The notes: generated by a model from the sequence alone, not told the origin. A DNA stretch of 64,000 bases from Schaalia sp. HMT-172 (GCF_030644365.1 NZ_CP130058.1:2170001-2234000), one strand, 5' to 3'; positions 52,077 to 61,808 are shown, counted from the stretch's first letter. Numbers and translations: made by a program.

Positions 52077-53100
52077 GGGAATTCCTCAGCTGTTGGGCGC
52101 GCAGCGCCAGGGTTGCACCCTCCCACGCGAGGAGGCCGCCCAGGATGAGGGCGAAGGGCCAGATGATGTAGCGGTAGGTGGACTGCATATTGCGCGACTC
52201 GGAGATCGTCGAGGCGTTTTCCAGGAGCGAGCGCGCGTGGGACTCGATGGCCGACTTGTCGGGCGAGTGCACGTAGTCCACGCCGATGCGCGACGCGACG
52301 GAGCGCAGGGCGGCCTCGTCGATCTTGGAGATCGCGATGGGGTCGCCGGGCTGGGACTTGTCGTGAATGTACTCGTCCCCGCCGCCACTCTGCGCGCCCG
52401 AGTCTCCCAGGCGCAGGACCTTCATCTTGCCGCCCTCCTCGGTGCCGTAGCCGATGACCAGGCCGCCGTCGACGTACTGCTTGACCTCGTCCCAGTCACT
52501 CTCGGAGCCGGTGGGAGCGGTCGACCAGTGATCCTGGTTCGAGGTCTCACCGTCGGAGAAGACGAAGACGGCGCGAATATTCTGGGGGTGACGCTCCTTG
52601 TTCTTCTTCAGGAGCTTGGCGAGTTCCGCCGCGGGGCGGTTGGGTGAGGAACCCTGCGAGGAGGAGGACAGCTCGCGATCGAAGCTGCCCATGTAGGCGT
52701 CGACCGCGGAGGAGTCGGTCGTCAGCGGCATGTCGATGTGCACCTTCGAATCCCACGACAGGATCGAGAAGCGCGAGCCGGTGAGGGATCCCATGAGGAG
52801 CGCGACGTCGTTGCGCACGCCGTCGATGCGGGGCTTGGCGCCGTCCCAGTCCTCCGCTGCCATCGAGCCGGTGCGGTCAATGACGAAGTAGACCTCGAGG
52901 GTGGAGGTGACCTCGACGGCCTCGCCGGGGATGGAGGGGCCAGCACCCATGACCAGCACCGTGACAACGATGAGCGAACGCCGGATGACGTCCTTCACGT
53001 TCTTGCGCACCGCTCGGTGCCACGTGAGGAACACGAAGACGCCCGCGACGACCGTGATGAGGATCAGCAGGAACAGGTTAATGACGGGGTGAAATACCAT
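52066..53100 (-). CDS. vWA domain membrane protein (BatB-like)
   Basis: 344 residues. N-terminal TM helices (~6-28, INLFLLILITVVAGVFVFL; ~42-58), vWA domain (~70-290) and a C-terminal TM helix (~310-330, YIIWPFALILGGLLAWEGAT). MIDAS-type residues: DRTGSM (the usual DxSxS with Thr in place of the first Ser), then VFVFSDGETSNQD. Probably displayed outside the membrane and binds a partner through a metal ion. The start at 53100 is one base after the preceding stop. Confidence 0.85.
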   Translation of the reverse strand: MVFHPVINLFLLILITVVAGVFVFLTWHRAVRKNVKDVIRRSLIVVTVLVMGAGPSIPGEAVEVTSTLEVYFVIDRTGSMAAEDWDGAKPRIDGVRNDVALLMGSLTGSRFSILSWDSKVHIDMPLTTDSSAVDAYMGSFDRELSSSSQGSSPNRPAAELAKLLKKNKERHPQNIRAVFVFSDGETSNQDHWSTAPTGSESDWDEVKQYVDGGLVIGYGTEEGGKMKVLRLGDSGAQSGGGDEYIHDKSQPGDPIAISKIDEAALRSVASRIGVDYVHSPDKSAIESHARSLLENASTISESRNMQSTYRYIIWPFALILGGLLAWEGATLALRAQQLRNSHAI

Positions 53101-53101
53101 G

Positions 53102-54121
53102 TCAGAGCCTCCCGAAGGCGAGCAGACCAAGCAGTGACACGACGCCCACGAGGGTCCATCCCAGGGCCGCCGTCGGACGGTCGGTTTCGAGCATCTTGCC
53201 GTTTGAGTCCAGGTCTTCCTTCTGCTCGGCCTCGATCTGCTGGACCACGCTATCGACGGACGCCGGGGAGGAGGCGTCATAGAAGTCGCCGCCCGTGGAC
53301 TGGACCTGATCGCGCAGGTCGATGGCCTCGGAGGAGAGCATATCCATCGACCCGGGGTACAGGGCGGTCACGGTCACGTTCTGACGCTTGGCGAAGGCGA
53401 TCGCCTCACTGAGGTTGTAGATGCCCTCGCCCCACACCTCGTTGTCGGTCGCCAGCAGGATCGTACGCGAGCGGGTCTTGTCCTTGTGGTCGAAGCCCAT
53501 GACGCACGAGGCCAAGCCGTCACCCACGAGGGAGGCACGCTCCTCGTCGTCGTCAGGCAGCGTCGGCTGGAGGTATTCGATGAGCTCCCGCGTCGCCGTG
53601 TAGCGCCCGCCGTAGGAGGAGAAGCCCCGATCAATGACGTCCGACATCTCCGTGAGCGTGTCGTCGGCCATCTCGTAGTCGTCGGTGAGCGGGAACATCG
53701 TGGTCGAGTAAACGTTCCACAGCTGCAGGGAGATTCGCTCGCCCTCGAAGTGGGAGATGATCTGCTTGAAAGCGTCGCCGATCTTCGAGTCGTAGGGCAG
53801 CATCGAGGCCGAGGCGTCCAGGCAGAGCACGATGTCACGGCTCGCGGACTTGTCGTGCTTGACGTAGCGGTCCACGGGAGCCGCCGCGGACACCGACGCC
53901 GCGATAACCGCGATGATGAAGCACACGAGGGCCATCGCCAGGGAAGAACGGGTCCTGCGCACCAGCGCCTGGTACTTGGGCAGGCCACGCAGGTAACCGG
54001 AGTTCGCCACCCAGCCCTTCTTGCCCGAACGCTGCCCGGCGCGACGAGCGAACCACCAACCGACGCCTGTCGCGGCGGCGACCGCCACCAGGACGAGGGG
54101 AATAAGCCACCAAAACCTCAT
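53102..54121 (-). CDS. vWA domain membrane protein (BatA-like)
   Basis: 339 residues. TM helices at about 4-25 and 62-82, vWA domain (~95-290) and a final TM helix (ALGWTLVGVVSLLGLLAFG). MIDAS motif DASASM is intact, with TILLATDNEVWGE supplying the last metal ligand region. The ATG overlaps the previous stop by 4 bp (ATGA), so it is coupled to the small membrane protein upstream. Confidence 0.87.
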   Translation of the reverse strand: MRFWWLIPLVLVAVAAATGVGWWFARRAGQRSGKKGWVANSGYLRGLPKYQALVRRTRSSLAMALVCFIIAVIAASVSAAAPVDRYVKHDKSASRDIVLCLDASASMLPYDSKIGDAFKQIISHFEGERISLQLWNVYSTTMFPLTDDYEMADDTLTEMSDVIDRGFSSYGGRYTATRELIEYLQPTLPDDDEERASLVGDGLASCVMGFDHKDKTRSRTILLATDNEVWGEGIYNLSEAIAFAKRQNVTVTALYPGSMDMLSSEAIDLRDQVQSTGGDFYDASSPASVDSVVQQIEAEQKEDLDSNGKMLETDRPTAALGWTLVGVVSLLGLLAFGRL

Positions 54122-54606
54122 ACGTTTACCGCCTCCACGGCCTTGCTCAACACGTTCGTCACAGCCTCGTGCGAGGGCTGGCCGACGGGGATGTTCTCAC
54201 CCGTGAAGCTGGGGACCTCGCATGCCTCCAGGACGTCTGCCAGTCCCGGCCACACGGGCACGAGCTCGCGGACCTCACGCACGGTCGCGACCTCAAGGTC
54301 ACGACCGGTACGCTCCGTGCCGAGTGCGCGCATGAGGCCGGCGATCGCCAGGTGCACGCCGCGGGCGTCCAGGTCCGCGTCGGCGTAACGATCCGCGATC
54401 TGATCGATGTAGCGCAGGTACTTCTTGCGGCGCGCATCCGTGATCGTCTGGAGCTCCATGACCTCGCCGATGCGCGAGGTCCACCACCGCCACAGGCAGT
54501 AGACGATCCACCCGATGACGGCCGCCAGCAGGGTGACCCCCAGGACCCACATCCAGTTCGGATAGATCACCGGATCCTGCAAGTATTCCTTCGTGTCACC
54601 GGACAT
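54118..54606 (-). CDS. Small membrane protein of the MoxR/vWA operon
   Basis: 162 residues. One TM helix (~21-42, WMWVLGVTLLAAVIGWIVYC) followed by a cytoplasmic helical domain (KKYLRYIDQIADRYADADLD, VATVREVRELVPVWPGLADV). No family was named with certainty; genes of this size and position (DUF4381-like) are usual in such operons. The ATG at 54606 lies inside the DUF58 gene (11-bp overlap) with AAAGGGG upstream. Confidence 0.75.
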   Translation of the reverse strand: MSGDTKEYLQDPVIYPNWMWVLGVTLLAAVIGWIVYCLWRWWTSRIGEVMELQTITDARRKKYLRYIDQIADRYADADLDARGVHLAIAGLMRALGTERTGRDLEVATVREVRELVPVWPGLADVLEACEVPSFTGENIPVGQPSHEAVTNVLSKAVEAVNV

Positions 54607-55489
54607 GTGATCCCCTTTCAAGAGCGCGCATGAGCGCGCGAGGGACTTCCTCGCTGGACGACACGTCCACGTGGATGACTCCCCTCCTGTCGAGCATCTG
54701 GGTCACGGCGGCGCAGCGCGCGGCCATGACGTTGGCGGCCTCGCCCGCCAGCTGCGAGTCTCGCAGCAGGAAGTCGGGCAGCGGCCCCTCGTTGACGTCG
54801 ACGACGTCCGTGCCCTTCTCGAGGCTGGTGGGGTCGACGTCGGCGACACACACCTGGATGACCTGGTGGCGCACGGTGAGGGACTTGATAAGGTCATCGG
54901 ACTCGCGCGAGGGGGTGGGCTGCGTGGAATCGGTGACGATCACGATGAGGCTGCGCCGCCGGGTGACGGTCCTGGCCCGCGCCAGCAGCTTGGGGACGTC
55001 CGAGTGGGGCGACCCCAGGGTGATGTCCTCCTCGATGCGGCGCAGCACCGTTTCCGCGTGCGCGTTACCCGAGCGGGCGGGCATGAAACGCACGCGCTCG
55101 GAGTCACCCGCGACGAGGCCGATCTGATCTCCTCGGGCGACGGACAGCCAGGCGATCGCCTCGCACGCCGCCAGGGCGATCTCTTCCTTCGTCTCACCCG
55201 AGGGGGCGAGGGCGCCCATCTCGCGGCCCGTGTCCACGACGAGCATGACCTGCAGGTTCGCCGTGGCCTCGTGGCGCTTGATGACCGGCGAACCGGTGCG
55301 CGCCGTGGCCGCCCAGTCGATTTCACGCACGTCGTCGCCCGGCTGATAGGGAGCCAAGTCCATGAACTCCCATCCGCGACCCTGCCTCAGCGCAGAGTGC
55401 TGGCCGTCCATGACGGACAGCAGCTTGCGCATGACGGGCAGCTGGATGCGCGTGGAGAGCGCGTGGATTTCGCGCGAGCGTACAGGCAT
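54596..55489 (-). CDS. DUF58 domain protein
   Basis: 297 residues. DUF58 signature at about 37-65: GRGWEFMDLAPYQPGDDVRE then IDWAATARTG. The C-terminal part is a vWA-like fold (LQVMLVVDTGREMG, RRSLIVIVTDSTQP). It pairs with MoxR ATPases; exact role unknown, probably assembly or activation of the vWA proteins encoded downstream. 42 bp separate it from the moxR-type gene. Confidence 0.9.
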   Translation of the reverse strand: MPVRSREIHALSTRIQLPVMRKLLSVMDGQHSALRQGRGWEFMDLAPYQPGDDVREIDWAATARTGSPVIKRHEATANLQVMLVVDTGREMGALAPSGETKEEIALAACEAIAWLSVARGDQIGLVAGDSERVRFMPARSGNAHAETVLRRIEEDITLGSPHSDVPKLLARARTVTRRRSLIVIVTDSTQPTPSRESDDLIKSLTVRHQVIQVCVADVDPTSLEKGTDVVDVNEGPLPDFLLRDSQLAGEAANVMAARCAAVTQMLDRRGVIHVDVSSSEEVPRALMRALERGSHVR

Positions 55490-55531
55490 GACGTTCCTCT
55501 AGACAGTCGACGGGCGTGGAAGCGGTATTCG

Positions 55532-56521
55532 TTACGGAACGGGGACCGCGTTGAAGACGGCGTCGATGAGGCCCTCAATGGACACGTTGTCGGCCAGTGC
55601 GTCAAAGGTACGGATGATGCGGTGGCGCAGGATGCCGTAGCGCATCTCCTTGATATCGTCGGGCATGACGTGGTTGCGTCCCGCCATGAGGGCGAGCGAC
55701 TGGGCGATCTGCATGAGCGCGATGCCACCACGCGGGGAGGCGCCCACGCGCACGTGCTTGCTCCAGCCGGGCAGCGGGTTGGGGCCCGCGCCTCGGGTCG
55801 TGTTGATGATGTCCACGATGTAGGCCTTGAGGGTCTCGTGGATGAAGACGCGGCGGCGCGCCTCCTGCAGGGTGCGCACGTCGTCGAGGGTGATCGGGAC
55901 GGCCGGGGACGGGATCGTCATCTGGCCGGAGTCGATGCGGGACAGAACCTCGAGCTCCTCGACGGGCGTGGGGTAGGTGATGACCTCCTTGAGGAGGAAG
56001 CGGTCCATCTGGGCCTCAGGCAGAATGTAGGTGCCTTCTTCCTCGATGGGGTTCTGCGTGGCCATGACCATGAAGGGGCTCGGCAGCTTGTGATTGACAC
56101 CACCAATGGTGGTCTGGCGTTCCTGCATGGCCTCCAGCATCGCGGACTGGGTCTTCGCGGAGGAACGGTTGATCTCATCCAGGAGGACCATGTTGGCGTG
56201 AACCGGGCCCAGCTGGGTGACCATCTCGCCGCGCTCCTGGTTCCAGATCTGAGAGCCAACGATGTCGTTGGGCATCAGGTCGGGGGTGCACTGGATGCGA
56301 TGGAAGGTGCCGGACACGGCGGAGGCGAGGGTCTGCGCGGCCGTCGTCTTGGCCAGGCCGGGAACAGATTCGACCAGCACGTGGCCGCCCGCGAGCAGCG
56401 AGGCGGTCAGCGCGCGGCGCAGGCCTTCCTGGCCGACGACGGTGTGCTGGTAGATGTCGGTCATGCGATCGAGCAGGCCCTTGGCGTGGGCCAGCTCATC
56501 ATTCGTCAAGTAGTTGGGCAC
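55532..56521 (-). CDS. MoxR family AAA+ ATPase
   Basis: 329 residues. Walker A-type loop VESVPGLAKTTAAQ, RIQCTPDLMPNDIVGSQIW, Walker B ANMVLLDEINRSSAKTQSAM, sensor MVMATQNPIEEEGTYILPEA and QMDRFLLK. The GTG at 56521 has GGAGAG immediately upstream; the longer frame upstream has no start signals. First gene of a six-gene operon (MoxR, DUF58, small TM protein, vWA, vWA, TPR), all within 0-45 bp or overlapping. Such operons act as envelope-linked chaperone systems; the client is unknown. Confidence 0.92.
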   Translation of the reverse strand: MPNYLTNDELAHAKGLLDRMTDIYQHTVVGQEGLRRALTASLLAGGHVLVESVPGLAKTTAAQTLASAVSGTFHRIQCTPDLMPNDIVGSQIWNQERGEMVTQLGPVHANMVLLDEINRSSAKTQSAMLEAMQERQTTIGGVNHKLPSPFMVMATQNPIEEEGTYILPEAQMDRFLLKEVITYPTPVEELEVLSRIDSGQMTIPSPAVPITLDDVRTLQEARRRVFIHETLKAYIVDIINTTRGAGPNPLPGWSKHVRVGASPRGGIALMQIAQSLALMAGRNHVMPDDIKEMRYGILRHRIIRTFDALADNVSIEGLIDAVFNAVPVP

Positions 56522-56638
56522 GGGCTCTCCTTGCGTGCGCGGTCGTATGCCCTCCCAGTGTAGCCCGCCGAGACTCACATGACGCAACCCGGTCAGTTTT
56601 CGCACACCTCGTGGCGAAGCCTACACGTCGTCAAAAAG

Positions 56639-56672
56639 GGGCGAGCCCCGGAGTTTCCTCCGGGGCTCGCCC
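56639..56672 (-). terminator. Rho-independent terminator of pckG
   Basis: GGGCGAGCCCCGGA pairs perfectly with TCCGGGGCTCGCCC (14 bp, 6-base loop), followed on the minus strand by TTTTTGACG. It lies 16 bases after the pckG stop. Confidence 0.92.
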
Positions 56673-56687
56673 TCAGGTCCGCGTCAA

Positions 56688-58526
56688 TCAGGCCTGCTTC
56701 GCGGCGGCAATGCGCGCGCGGAACTTGGCCAGCTGCTCGGTGATGGCGGCGGGGAGCTTGTCGCCGAACTGCGAGAAGTACTCCTCGGTGTCGTCCATCT
56801 CGGCGGCCCAGGCGTCGGGATCGATCGCGAAGAGCTTCGCCCACACGGCCTCGTCAATGTCCAGGCCGTCGAGGTTGAAGTCCTCGAACTTCGGGTAGCG
56901 GCCGGTCACGCCGTCGATGGCCTCAACCTCGCCGGCGGCGCGGCGAACGATCCAGTCCAGGACGCGGGAGTTGTCGCCGTAGCCGGGCCACATGAAGTTA
57001 CCGTCTTCATCCTTACGGAACCAGTTGACCTGGTAGACCTTCGGGAAGCCCTCGCCGAGCTTGTCCTGCATCTCCAGCCAGTGGCCCCAGTAGTCGGCCA
57101 TGTTGTAGCCGCAGAAGGGCAGCATGGCGAAGGGGTCATGACGCAGCGAGCCGGCCTTGACGTCGGTCGCGGCAGCGGTGACCTCGGAGGCCACGGAGGC
57201 GCCGATGAACACGCCGTGAGCGGGCTCGTACTGCTCGGCGACCAGCGGGACGTTGGTGGCGCGGCGGCCACCGAAGAGGACGGCGTCAACCGCGACGCCC
57301 TCGGGGGCTTCCCAGTCGGGGCAGATGATCGGGCACTGCGAGGCGGGAACGGTGAAGCGGCTGTTCGGGTGAGCAGCCTTCTCGCCGGACTCGGGGGTCC
57401 AGTCGTTGCCGTGCCAGTCGATCAGGTGCGCCGGAACGTCACCGTCGATGCCTTCCCACCACACGTCACCGTCGTCGGTCAGGGCGACGTTCGTGAAGAT
57501 GGAGTTGGCCTTGCCGGTCTCCATGGCCATGGGGTTGGTCTTGTAGGAGGTGCCGGGGGCGACGCCGAAGAAGCCGGCCTCGGGGTTGATGGCGCGCAGG
57601 CGGCCATCCGGGCCCGGGCGCATCCACGCGATGTCGTCGCCGACGGTCTCGACCTTGTAGCCGGGGATCGTGGGCTGGAGCATGGCGAGGTTGGTCTTGC
57701 CACAGGCGCTCGGGAAGGCGGCGGTGACGTGGAACTGCTGGCCGGTGGACTCGCGGGTCAGGCGCAGGACGAGCATGTGCTCGGCCATCCAGCCGTCGCG
57801 GCGGGCCATCGTCGAGGCGATACGCAGGGCGAAGCACTTCTTGCCGAGCAGGGCGTTGCCGCCGTAACCCGAACCGAAGGACCAGATCTCGTTGGTCTCA
57901 GGGAAGTGAGTGATGTACTTCTCATCATTGCAGGGCCAGCTCGAGTCTTCCTGACCGGGCTCAAGAGGAACGCCGACGGAGTGAACGGCGGGAACCCACA
58001 CGCGGCCCTCATTGATGAGGTCCATGGCAGCAGCACCCATGCGGGTCATGATGCGCATGTTGACAACGACGTAGGGAGAGTCGGTGATCTCAACACCGAG
58101 CTGGGAGATGGGGCCACCAAGGGGACCCATGGAGAAGGGAACCACGTACATGGTGCGACCCTTCATGGCACCCGTGAACTTCTCGTGCAGGGTGGCCTTC
58201 ATTTCCTTGGGGTCGGCCCAGTGGTTGGTCGGGCCCGCATCCTCTTCCTTCTCACAGCAGATGAAGGTACGGGACTCAACACGCGCAACGTCGGACGGCT
58301 TGGAGCGAGCAAGGAAGGAGTTGGGGCGCTTCTCCTCGTTGAGCTTGGTGAACATGCCACTCTCGACCATCTGAGAGGTCAGGCGATCCCACTCTTCCTG
58401 GGAGCCGTCGCAGAACTCGATGGCGTCAGGGGTGGTCAGCGCAGCGATTTCAGCAACCCACTTGATGACATCTTCGGGAGCGTTGGCCGGAGCCGCCGCA
58501 CGAACGTCCTGTTCGGTCACGGACAT
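56688..58526 (-). CDS. pckG: Phosphoenolpyruvate carboxykinase (GTP)
   Basis: Interconverts oxaloacetate + GTP and PEP + CO2 + GDP. 612 residues, as usual for the GTP-dependent enzyme. Motifs: the P-loop with reactive Cys, [24 protein letters not shown]; the metal and substrate sites in [27 protein letters not shown]; and the C-terminal [14 protein letters not shown] and [20 protein letters not shown] in pieces. The ATG at 58526 has AGGAGG six bases upstream. Monocistronic, with a strong terminator. In fermenting Actinomycetaceae it may run in the CO2-fixing direction (inference). Confidence 0.96.
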   Translation of the reverse strand: MSVTEQDVRAAAPANAPEDVIKWVAEIAALTTPDAIEFCDGSQEEWDRLTSQMVESGMFTKLNEEKRPNSFLARSKPSDVARVESRTFICCEKEEDAGPTNHWADPKEMKATLHEKFTGAMKGRTMYVVPFSMGPLGGPISQLGVEITDSPYVVVNMRIMTRMGAAAMDLINEGRVWVPAVHSVGVPLEPGQEDSSWPCNDEKYITHFPETNEIWSFGSGYGGNALLGKKCFALRIASTMARRDGWMAEHMLVLRLTRESTGQQFHVTAAFPSACGKTNLAMLQPTIPGYKVETVGDDIAWMRPGPDGRLRAINPEAGFFGVAPGTSYKTNPMAMETGKANSIFTNVALTDDGDVWWEGIDGDVPAHLIDWHGNDWTPESGEKAAHPNSRFTVPASQCPIICPDWEAPEGVAVDAVLFGGRRATNVPLVAEQYEPAHGVFIGASVASEVTAAATDVKAGSLRHDPFAMLPFCGYNMADYWGHWLEMQDKLGEGFPKVYQVNWFRKDEDGNFMWPGYGDNSRVLDWIVRRAAGEVEAIDGVTGRYPKFEDFNLDGLDIDEAVWAKLFAIDPDAWAAEMDDTEEYFSQFGDKLPAAITEQLAKFRARIAAAKQA

Positions 58527-58897
58527 TTTGCCTCCTGAGGCATTTTGAATTGTCGAGGCCGCGTCTGCGTCCCCGATTGACAGAATCAATCATGCCGGAA
58601 CCGATGCCCACGCTTGCGGGCGCTTGGTCCCGGTCACACCACAATCGTAGTCGAACCAGTCACAGGCCGCCCGACCGACAGGGACTTTCTGCCCACCCAC
58701 AAGGCGTTTCGTGTCCGCGCGAGCACGCCCAGGCCTCGTCCATAGGACCGAAGATCAAACCCCGGCCGACCCCGTGAGATAGAACACGATCATTGGTGTA
58801 ACAAAAGCGCATCTGAACTTGAAGTCTGCCCACCCCATGACGGACGATTACAGATAGCACAACAGTGCCGTTCACCATTGGAAGGACCGAATACACC
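58527..58897. other. Intergenic region between divergent pckG and the DUF47 gene
   Basis: No gene. An inverted repeat GATTGA-N5-TCAATC (58575-58591) lies about 50 bp upstream of pckG and could be an operator. A variant of the dispersed motif (AGGCCTCGTCC, near 58734) is also present. Confidence 0.5.
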
Positions 58898-59530
58898 ATG
58901 GGATTCCGAAACAAGACCCAAGGCCCTGACTTTTTTGAAGACTTCACCTCCCAGGCCCGCCAGCTCGTGCAGGCCGTCGAGTTCCTGACGCACATCTACG
59001 CCGCCTCCCCCGAAGAGCGCATCGCCCTGCGCGACCAGCTCCACGAGGTCGAGCACCGCGGCGACGAACTCAACCACGACATCGTCCAGCGCATCAACTC
59101 CTCGTTCATCACCCCCTTCGACCGCGAGGACCTGCAGTCGCTGGCCTCCCACCTGGACGACTGCCTCGACTTCATCGACGAGGCCGGCGACCTCCTCGTC
59201 GTCTACGGCATCGCCGACATCCCCTCCTCCCTGGTCTCCCTGCTGAACACGCAGATCGAGGTCATCAAGAACTGCGCGGACCTGACCGCGGAGAACATGC
59301 CCAAGCTCAAGTCGCCCATCGACATGCGCGACTACTGGATCGAAATCAACCGCCTCGAGAACGAGGGCGACCTGGCCTACCGCCGCACCCTGACGGCCCT
59401 GTTCGACTCGGGCCTCGACCCGGTCACGATCATCAAGCTGAAGGACATCGTCCAGGGCCTCGAATCCTGCGCAGACGCCTTCGAGGAGCTGGCCAACGTC
59501 ATCGAGTCCCTCGCACTGAAGGAATCCTGA
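58898..59530 (+). CDS. DUF47 (PhoU-like) phosphate transport regulator
   Basis: 210-residue, all-helical PhoU-like protein (TSQARQLVQAVEFLTHIYAA, LHEVEHRGDELNHDIVQRIN, FITPFDREDLQSLASHLDDC) that accompanies PiT transporters and probably controls their activity. The ATG at 58898 is chosen over an upstream GTG because homologues start at a MGF-(R/K) sequence; AAGGA lies 12-13 bases before it. Four bases separate its stop from the transporter start. Confidence 0.92.
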   Translation: MGFRNKTQGPDFFEDFTSQARQLVQAVEFLTHIYAASPEERIALRDQLHEVEHRGDELNHDIVQRINSSFITPFDREDLQSLASHLDDCLDFIDEAGDLLVVYGIADIPSSLVSLLNTQIEVIKNCADLTAENMPKLKSPIDMRDYWIEINRLENEGDLAYRRTLTALFDSGLDPVTIIKLKDIVQGLESCADAFEELANVIESLALKES

Positions 59531-59533
59531 GCC

Positions 59534-60598
59534 GTGGATCTGAATCTGATCCTCGTCTGCGTCGTCATCGTCGTCGCGCTGTTCTTCAGTTACACGAACG
59601 GCTTCCACGACGCGGCGAACGCGATTGCGACCTCCGTGTCGACGCGCGCGTGGACTCCCCGCGCGGCGCTCCTCATGGCGGCGACGATGAACGTCATCGG
59701 CGCCATGATGGGCACGGCCGTCGCCAAGACGGTCGGTAAGGGCATCATCTCGATCAGCGACTACGCCGAGTCTCCACTGCCGGAGATGCAGCAAAAGGGC
59801 CTGGTCATCATCCTGGCCGCCCTGCTGGGCGCCTGCATCTGGAACCTGATCACCTGGTGGTTCGGACTCCCGTCGTCCTCCTCGCACGCCCTCATCGGTG
59901 GCATGGCGGGCGCCGGCCTCATGAGCGGCACGGTCGTTCACTGGTGGGGCATCATGAGCCACGTTGTGATCCCGATGTTCGCCTCCCCCATCATCGGTTT
60001 CATCGTCGGCTACATCGTCATGAAGTTCGTTCTATGGCTGCTGCGCAAGGCCCAGTATCACCGCACGATGCGTCGTTTCCGTGCCGCCCAGCGCATCTCC
60101 TCGGCTGCGATGGCCCTGGGCCACGGCATCCAGGACGCGCAGAAGACGATGGGCATCATCGTCATGGCGCTCATGGCGGGCGGTTACGGCCAGCACCACA
60201 ACATCCTCGATCCGATCACGGGCGAGATGAACGTGCCCCTGTGGGTGAAGATTTCGAGCGCTCTGGCAATTTCGCTGGGTACCATGGCCGGTGGTGGGCG
60301 CATCATGCGCACCATTGGCCGCAAGATCATCGACCTGGATCCGGCTCGCGGCTTCACCGCCGAGGCCGTGTCCGCCTCGATCCTGTACCTGTGCTCCTAC
60401 GTCATCCACGCCCCCATCTCGACGACACAGGTCGTGTCGACGGCGATCATGGGCGTGGGTTGCACGAAGCGTTTCTCCGCGGTTCGCTGGGGCGTCGCGG
60501 GCAGCATCGTCACCGCGTGGTTCCTCACGCTGCCGGCCGCGGCCGTCGTGTCTGGCATCGTGTACCTCCTCGTGGCGCTGCCTCTGGGGGTCCACTAG
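59534..60598 (+). CDS. PiT family inorganic phosphate transporter
   Basis: 354-residue membrane carrier, low-affinity phosphate symporter. Family repeats: SYTNGFHDAANAIATSVSTR near the N-terminus and ISTTQVVSTAIMGVGCTKRF near the C-terminus, plus FGLPSSSSHALIGGMAGAG. About ten TM helices. The GTG start is directly after the DUF47 gene. Its TAG stop shares a base with the GTG of the next lipoprotein gene, so all three are probably one transcript. Confidence 0.94.
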   Translation: MDLNLILVCVVIVVALFFSYTNGFHDAANAIATSVSTRAWTPRAALLMAATMNVIGAMMGTAVAKTVGKGIISISDYAESPLPEMQQKGLVIILAALLGACIWNLITWWFGLPSSSSHALIGGMAGAGLMSGTVVHWWGIMSHVVIPMFASPIIGFIVGYIVMKFVLWLLRKAQYHRTMRRFRAAQRISSAAMALGHGIQDAQKTMGIIVMALMAGGYGQHHNILDPITGEMNVPLWVKISSALAISLGTMAGGGRIMRTIGRKIIDLDPARGFTAEAVSASILYLCSYVIHAPISTTQVVSTAIMGVGCTKRFSAVRWGVAGSIVTAWFLTLPAAAVVSGIVYLLVALPLGVH

Positions 60599-61026
60599 TG
60601 GCTTCCCGTCGTCTCGTCGGCCTGGTCGCGGCCCTCGCGCTTCTCATTCCGCTCGCCGCGTGCTCGGATTCGTCCGTCATGCACATGCGGGTCGGCCAGT
60701 GCATCCTCATGCCCGAGGACAAGACCGCGACCACGGTTGAGACGACCGGCTGCACCCGAGAGCATGACGCCGAGGTCTTCTACGTGACCTCCGCCGACGA
60801 CGGGGATTTCCCCGGCGAGGAGGAGCTCAACAAGCAGGCCGGCGCCCAGTGCCTCGAGCATTTCAAGGAGTACATCGGATCGAGCTACCTGACGTCCACT
60901 CTCGACATGACGTGGATGATTCCGACGAAGGATTCGTGGGCGCACAACGATCGGGCGATTGTGTGCCTAGCGCGTCCCATGGATCGCTCCACACTCACCT
61001 CGTCGGTGAAGGATTCGGGCCTGTAG
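60598..61026 (+). CDS. Septum-formation-type (Septum_form) lipoprotein 1
   Basis: 142 residues. Lipobox LAAC (Cys22), then the domain with VGQC, TTGCTREHDAEVF, a middle AGAQCLEHFKEYIG and RAIVCLARPM, ending SSVKDSGL. The four Cys, the EHDAEV-type motif and the (N/D)SG(L/M) end recur in three further genes downstream. The domain resembles the septum formation family found in actinobacterial surface proteins; its role is not established. The start overlaps the transporter stop by one base, and unlike its paralogues it lacks its own TATAGT promoter. Confidence 0.8.
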   Translation: MASRRLVGLVAALALLIPLAACSDSSVMHMRVGQCILMPEDKTATTVETTGCTREHDAEVFYVTSADDGDFPGEEELNKQAGAQCLEHFKEYIGSSYLTSTLDMTWMIPTKDSWAHNDRAIVCLARPMDRSTLTSSVKDSGL

Positions 61027-61047
61027 GCCTTCCCTCGTCGGCGCCGT

Positions 61048-61083
61048 CGGGTGGCACGCGGCCTTTGGGCCGGGTGCCACCCG
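61048..61083 (+). terminator. Terminator after the DUF47-PiT-lipoprotein unit
   Basis: CGGGTGGCAC (61048-61057) pairs with GTGCCACCCG (61074-61083), with an inner GGCC/GGCC stem; 22 bases after the stop codon. No T run. Confidence 0.7.
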
Positions 61084-61112
61084 TTGCATGTACCACCCCT
61101 CATCGCTGCTGC

Positions 61113-61118
61113 TATAGT
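61113..61118 (+). promoter_or_regulatory. TATAGT -10 element of lipoprotein 2
   Basis: TATAGT followed by GTG, 79 bases before the ATG at 61198. The same hexamer precedes lipoproteins 3 and 4 at similar distances, which supports a shared promoter that was duplicated with the genes. Confidence 0.6.
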
Positions 61119-61197
61119 GTGCGAACGCGACGCCATCCCCGTCGCATGAGCGGCGCGGCTTCCCCGAGGCCATCGCCCCCTCAACACAAGGAAGATC

Positions 61198-61707
61198 ATG
61201 TCTCACCTCTCCCGTTCCTGCATGCTTCTCGGCATCGGCGCGGCCCTCATGAGCCTGGGCCTGTCCGCTTGCTTCCCCGTCTCACTGAGTCCCCGCAGCT
61301 CCTCCGGGGGCTCGTCCGGCGGTTCTTCCGGGGGCTCTTCCGGGCCCACCAGCTCCGTCCTTGACCTATACGTTGGCCAGTGCATCCAGGACCCGGGCGA
61401 GGGCACTGTTTACGACGTCGAGAACGCGGTGTGTACGACGGAGCATTGGGGGGAGGTTTTCCACGTCATGACAATCACCTCCTCGCAGATGCCCTCCGAG
61501 GACGATATGAATGCCATGGCCTCGGACACCTGCGTTGACGCCTTCGACGCCTACGTGGGCAGGCCCTACGACGAGTCCGAGCTGGATTTCACATGGTACG
61601 TGCCGTCCCAGGAGAGCTGGGCGGAGGGGGATCGCACCATCCAGTGCATCGCGATCCGCACGGACGGCGACCCCCTGTATCAGCCGGTGCGCAATTCGGG
61701 CCTTTGA
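61198..61707 (+). CDS. Septum-formation-type lipoprotein 2
   Basis: 169 residues. Signal with lipobox LSAC (Cys25), Ser/Gly-rich spacer (SSGGSSGGSSGGSSG), then VGQCIQDPG, VCTTEHWGEVFHV, SDTCVDAFDAYVG, a WYVPSQESWAEGDR stretch and IQCIAI, ending VRNSGL. GGAAGA five bases before the ATG. It follows a terminator and has its own -10, so it is a separate unit. Confidence 0.8.
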   Translation: MSHLSRSCMLLGIGAALMSLGLSACFPVSLSPRSSSGGSSGGSSGGSSGPTSSVLDLYVGQCIQDPGEGTVYDVENAVCTTEHWGEVFHVMTITSSQMPSEDDMNAMASDTCVDAFDAYVGRPYDESELDFTWYVPSQESWAEGDRTIQCIAIRTDGDPLYQPVRNSGL

Positions 61708-61780
61708 GCAGCCTCCGGCCGTGGCGTGATGTTGCTGTGGCTCGTGAGGCGGCCCGGCATGACCCGGACCACCTCCCCTT

Positions 61781-61808
61781 TACCGTACGGTATTTGAATT
61801 GTTATAGT
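61781..61808 (+). promoter_or_regulatory. Promoter of lipoprotein 3 with a palindromic operator
   Basis: A perfect 12-bp palindrome TACCGTACGGTA (61781-61792) precedes TATAGT (61803-61808). TTTACC overlapping the palindrome could be the -35, in which case a repressor bound there would block the promoter. 99 bases before the ATG. Confidence 0.6.
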
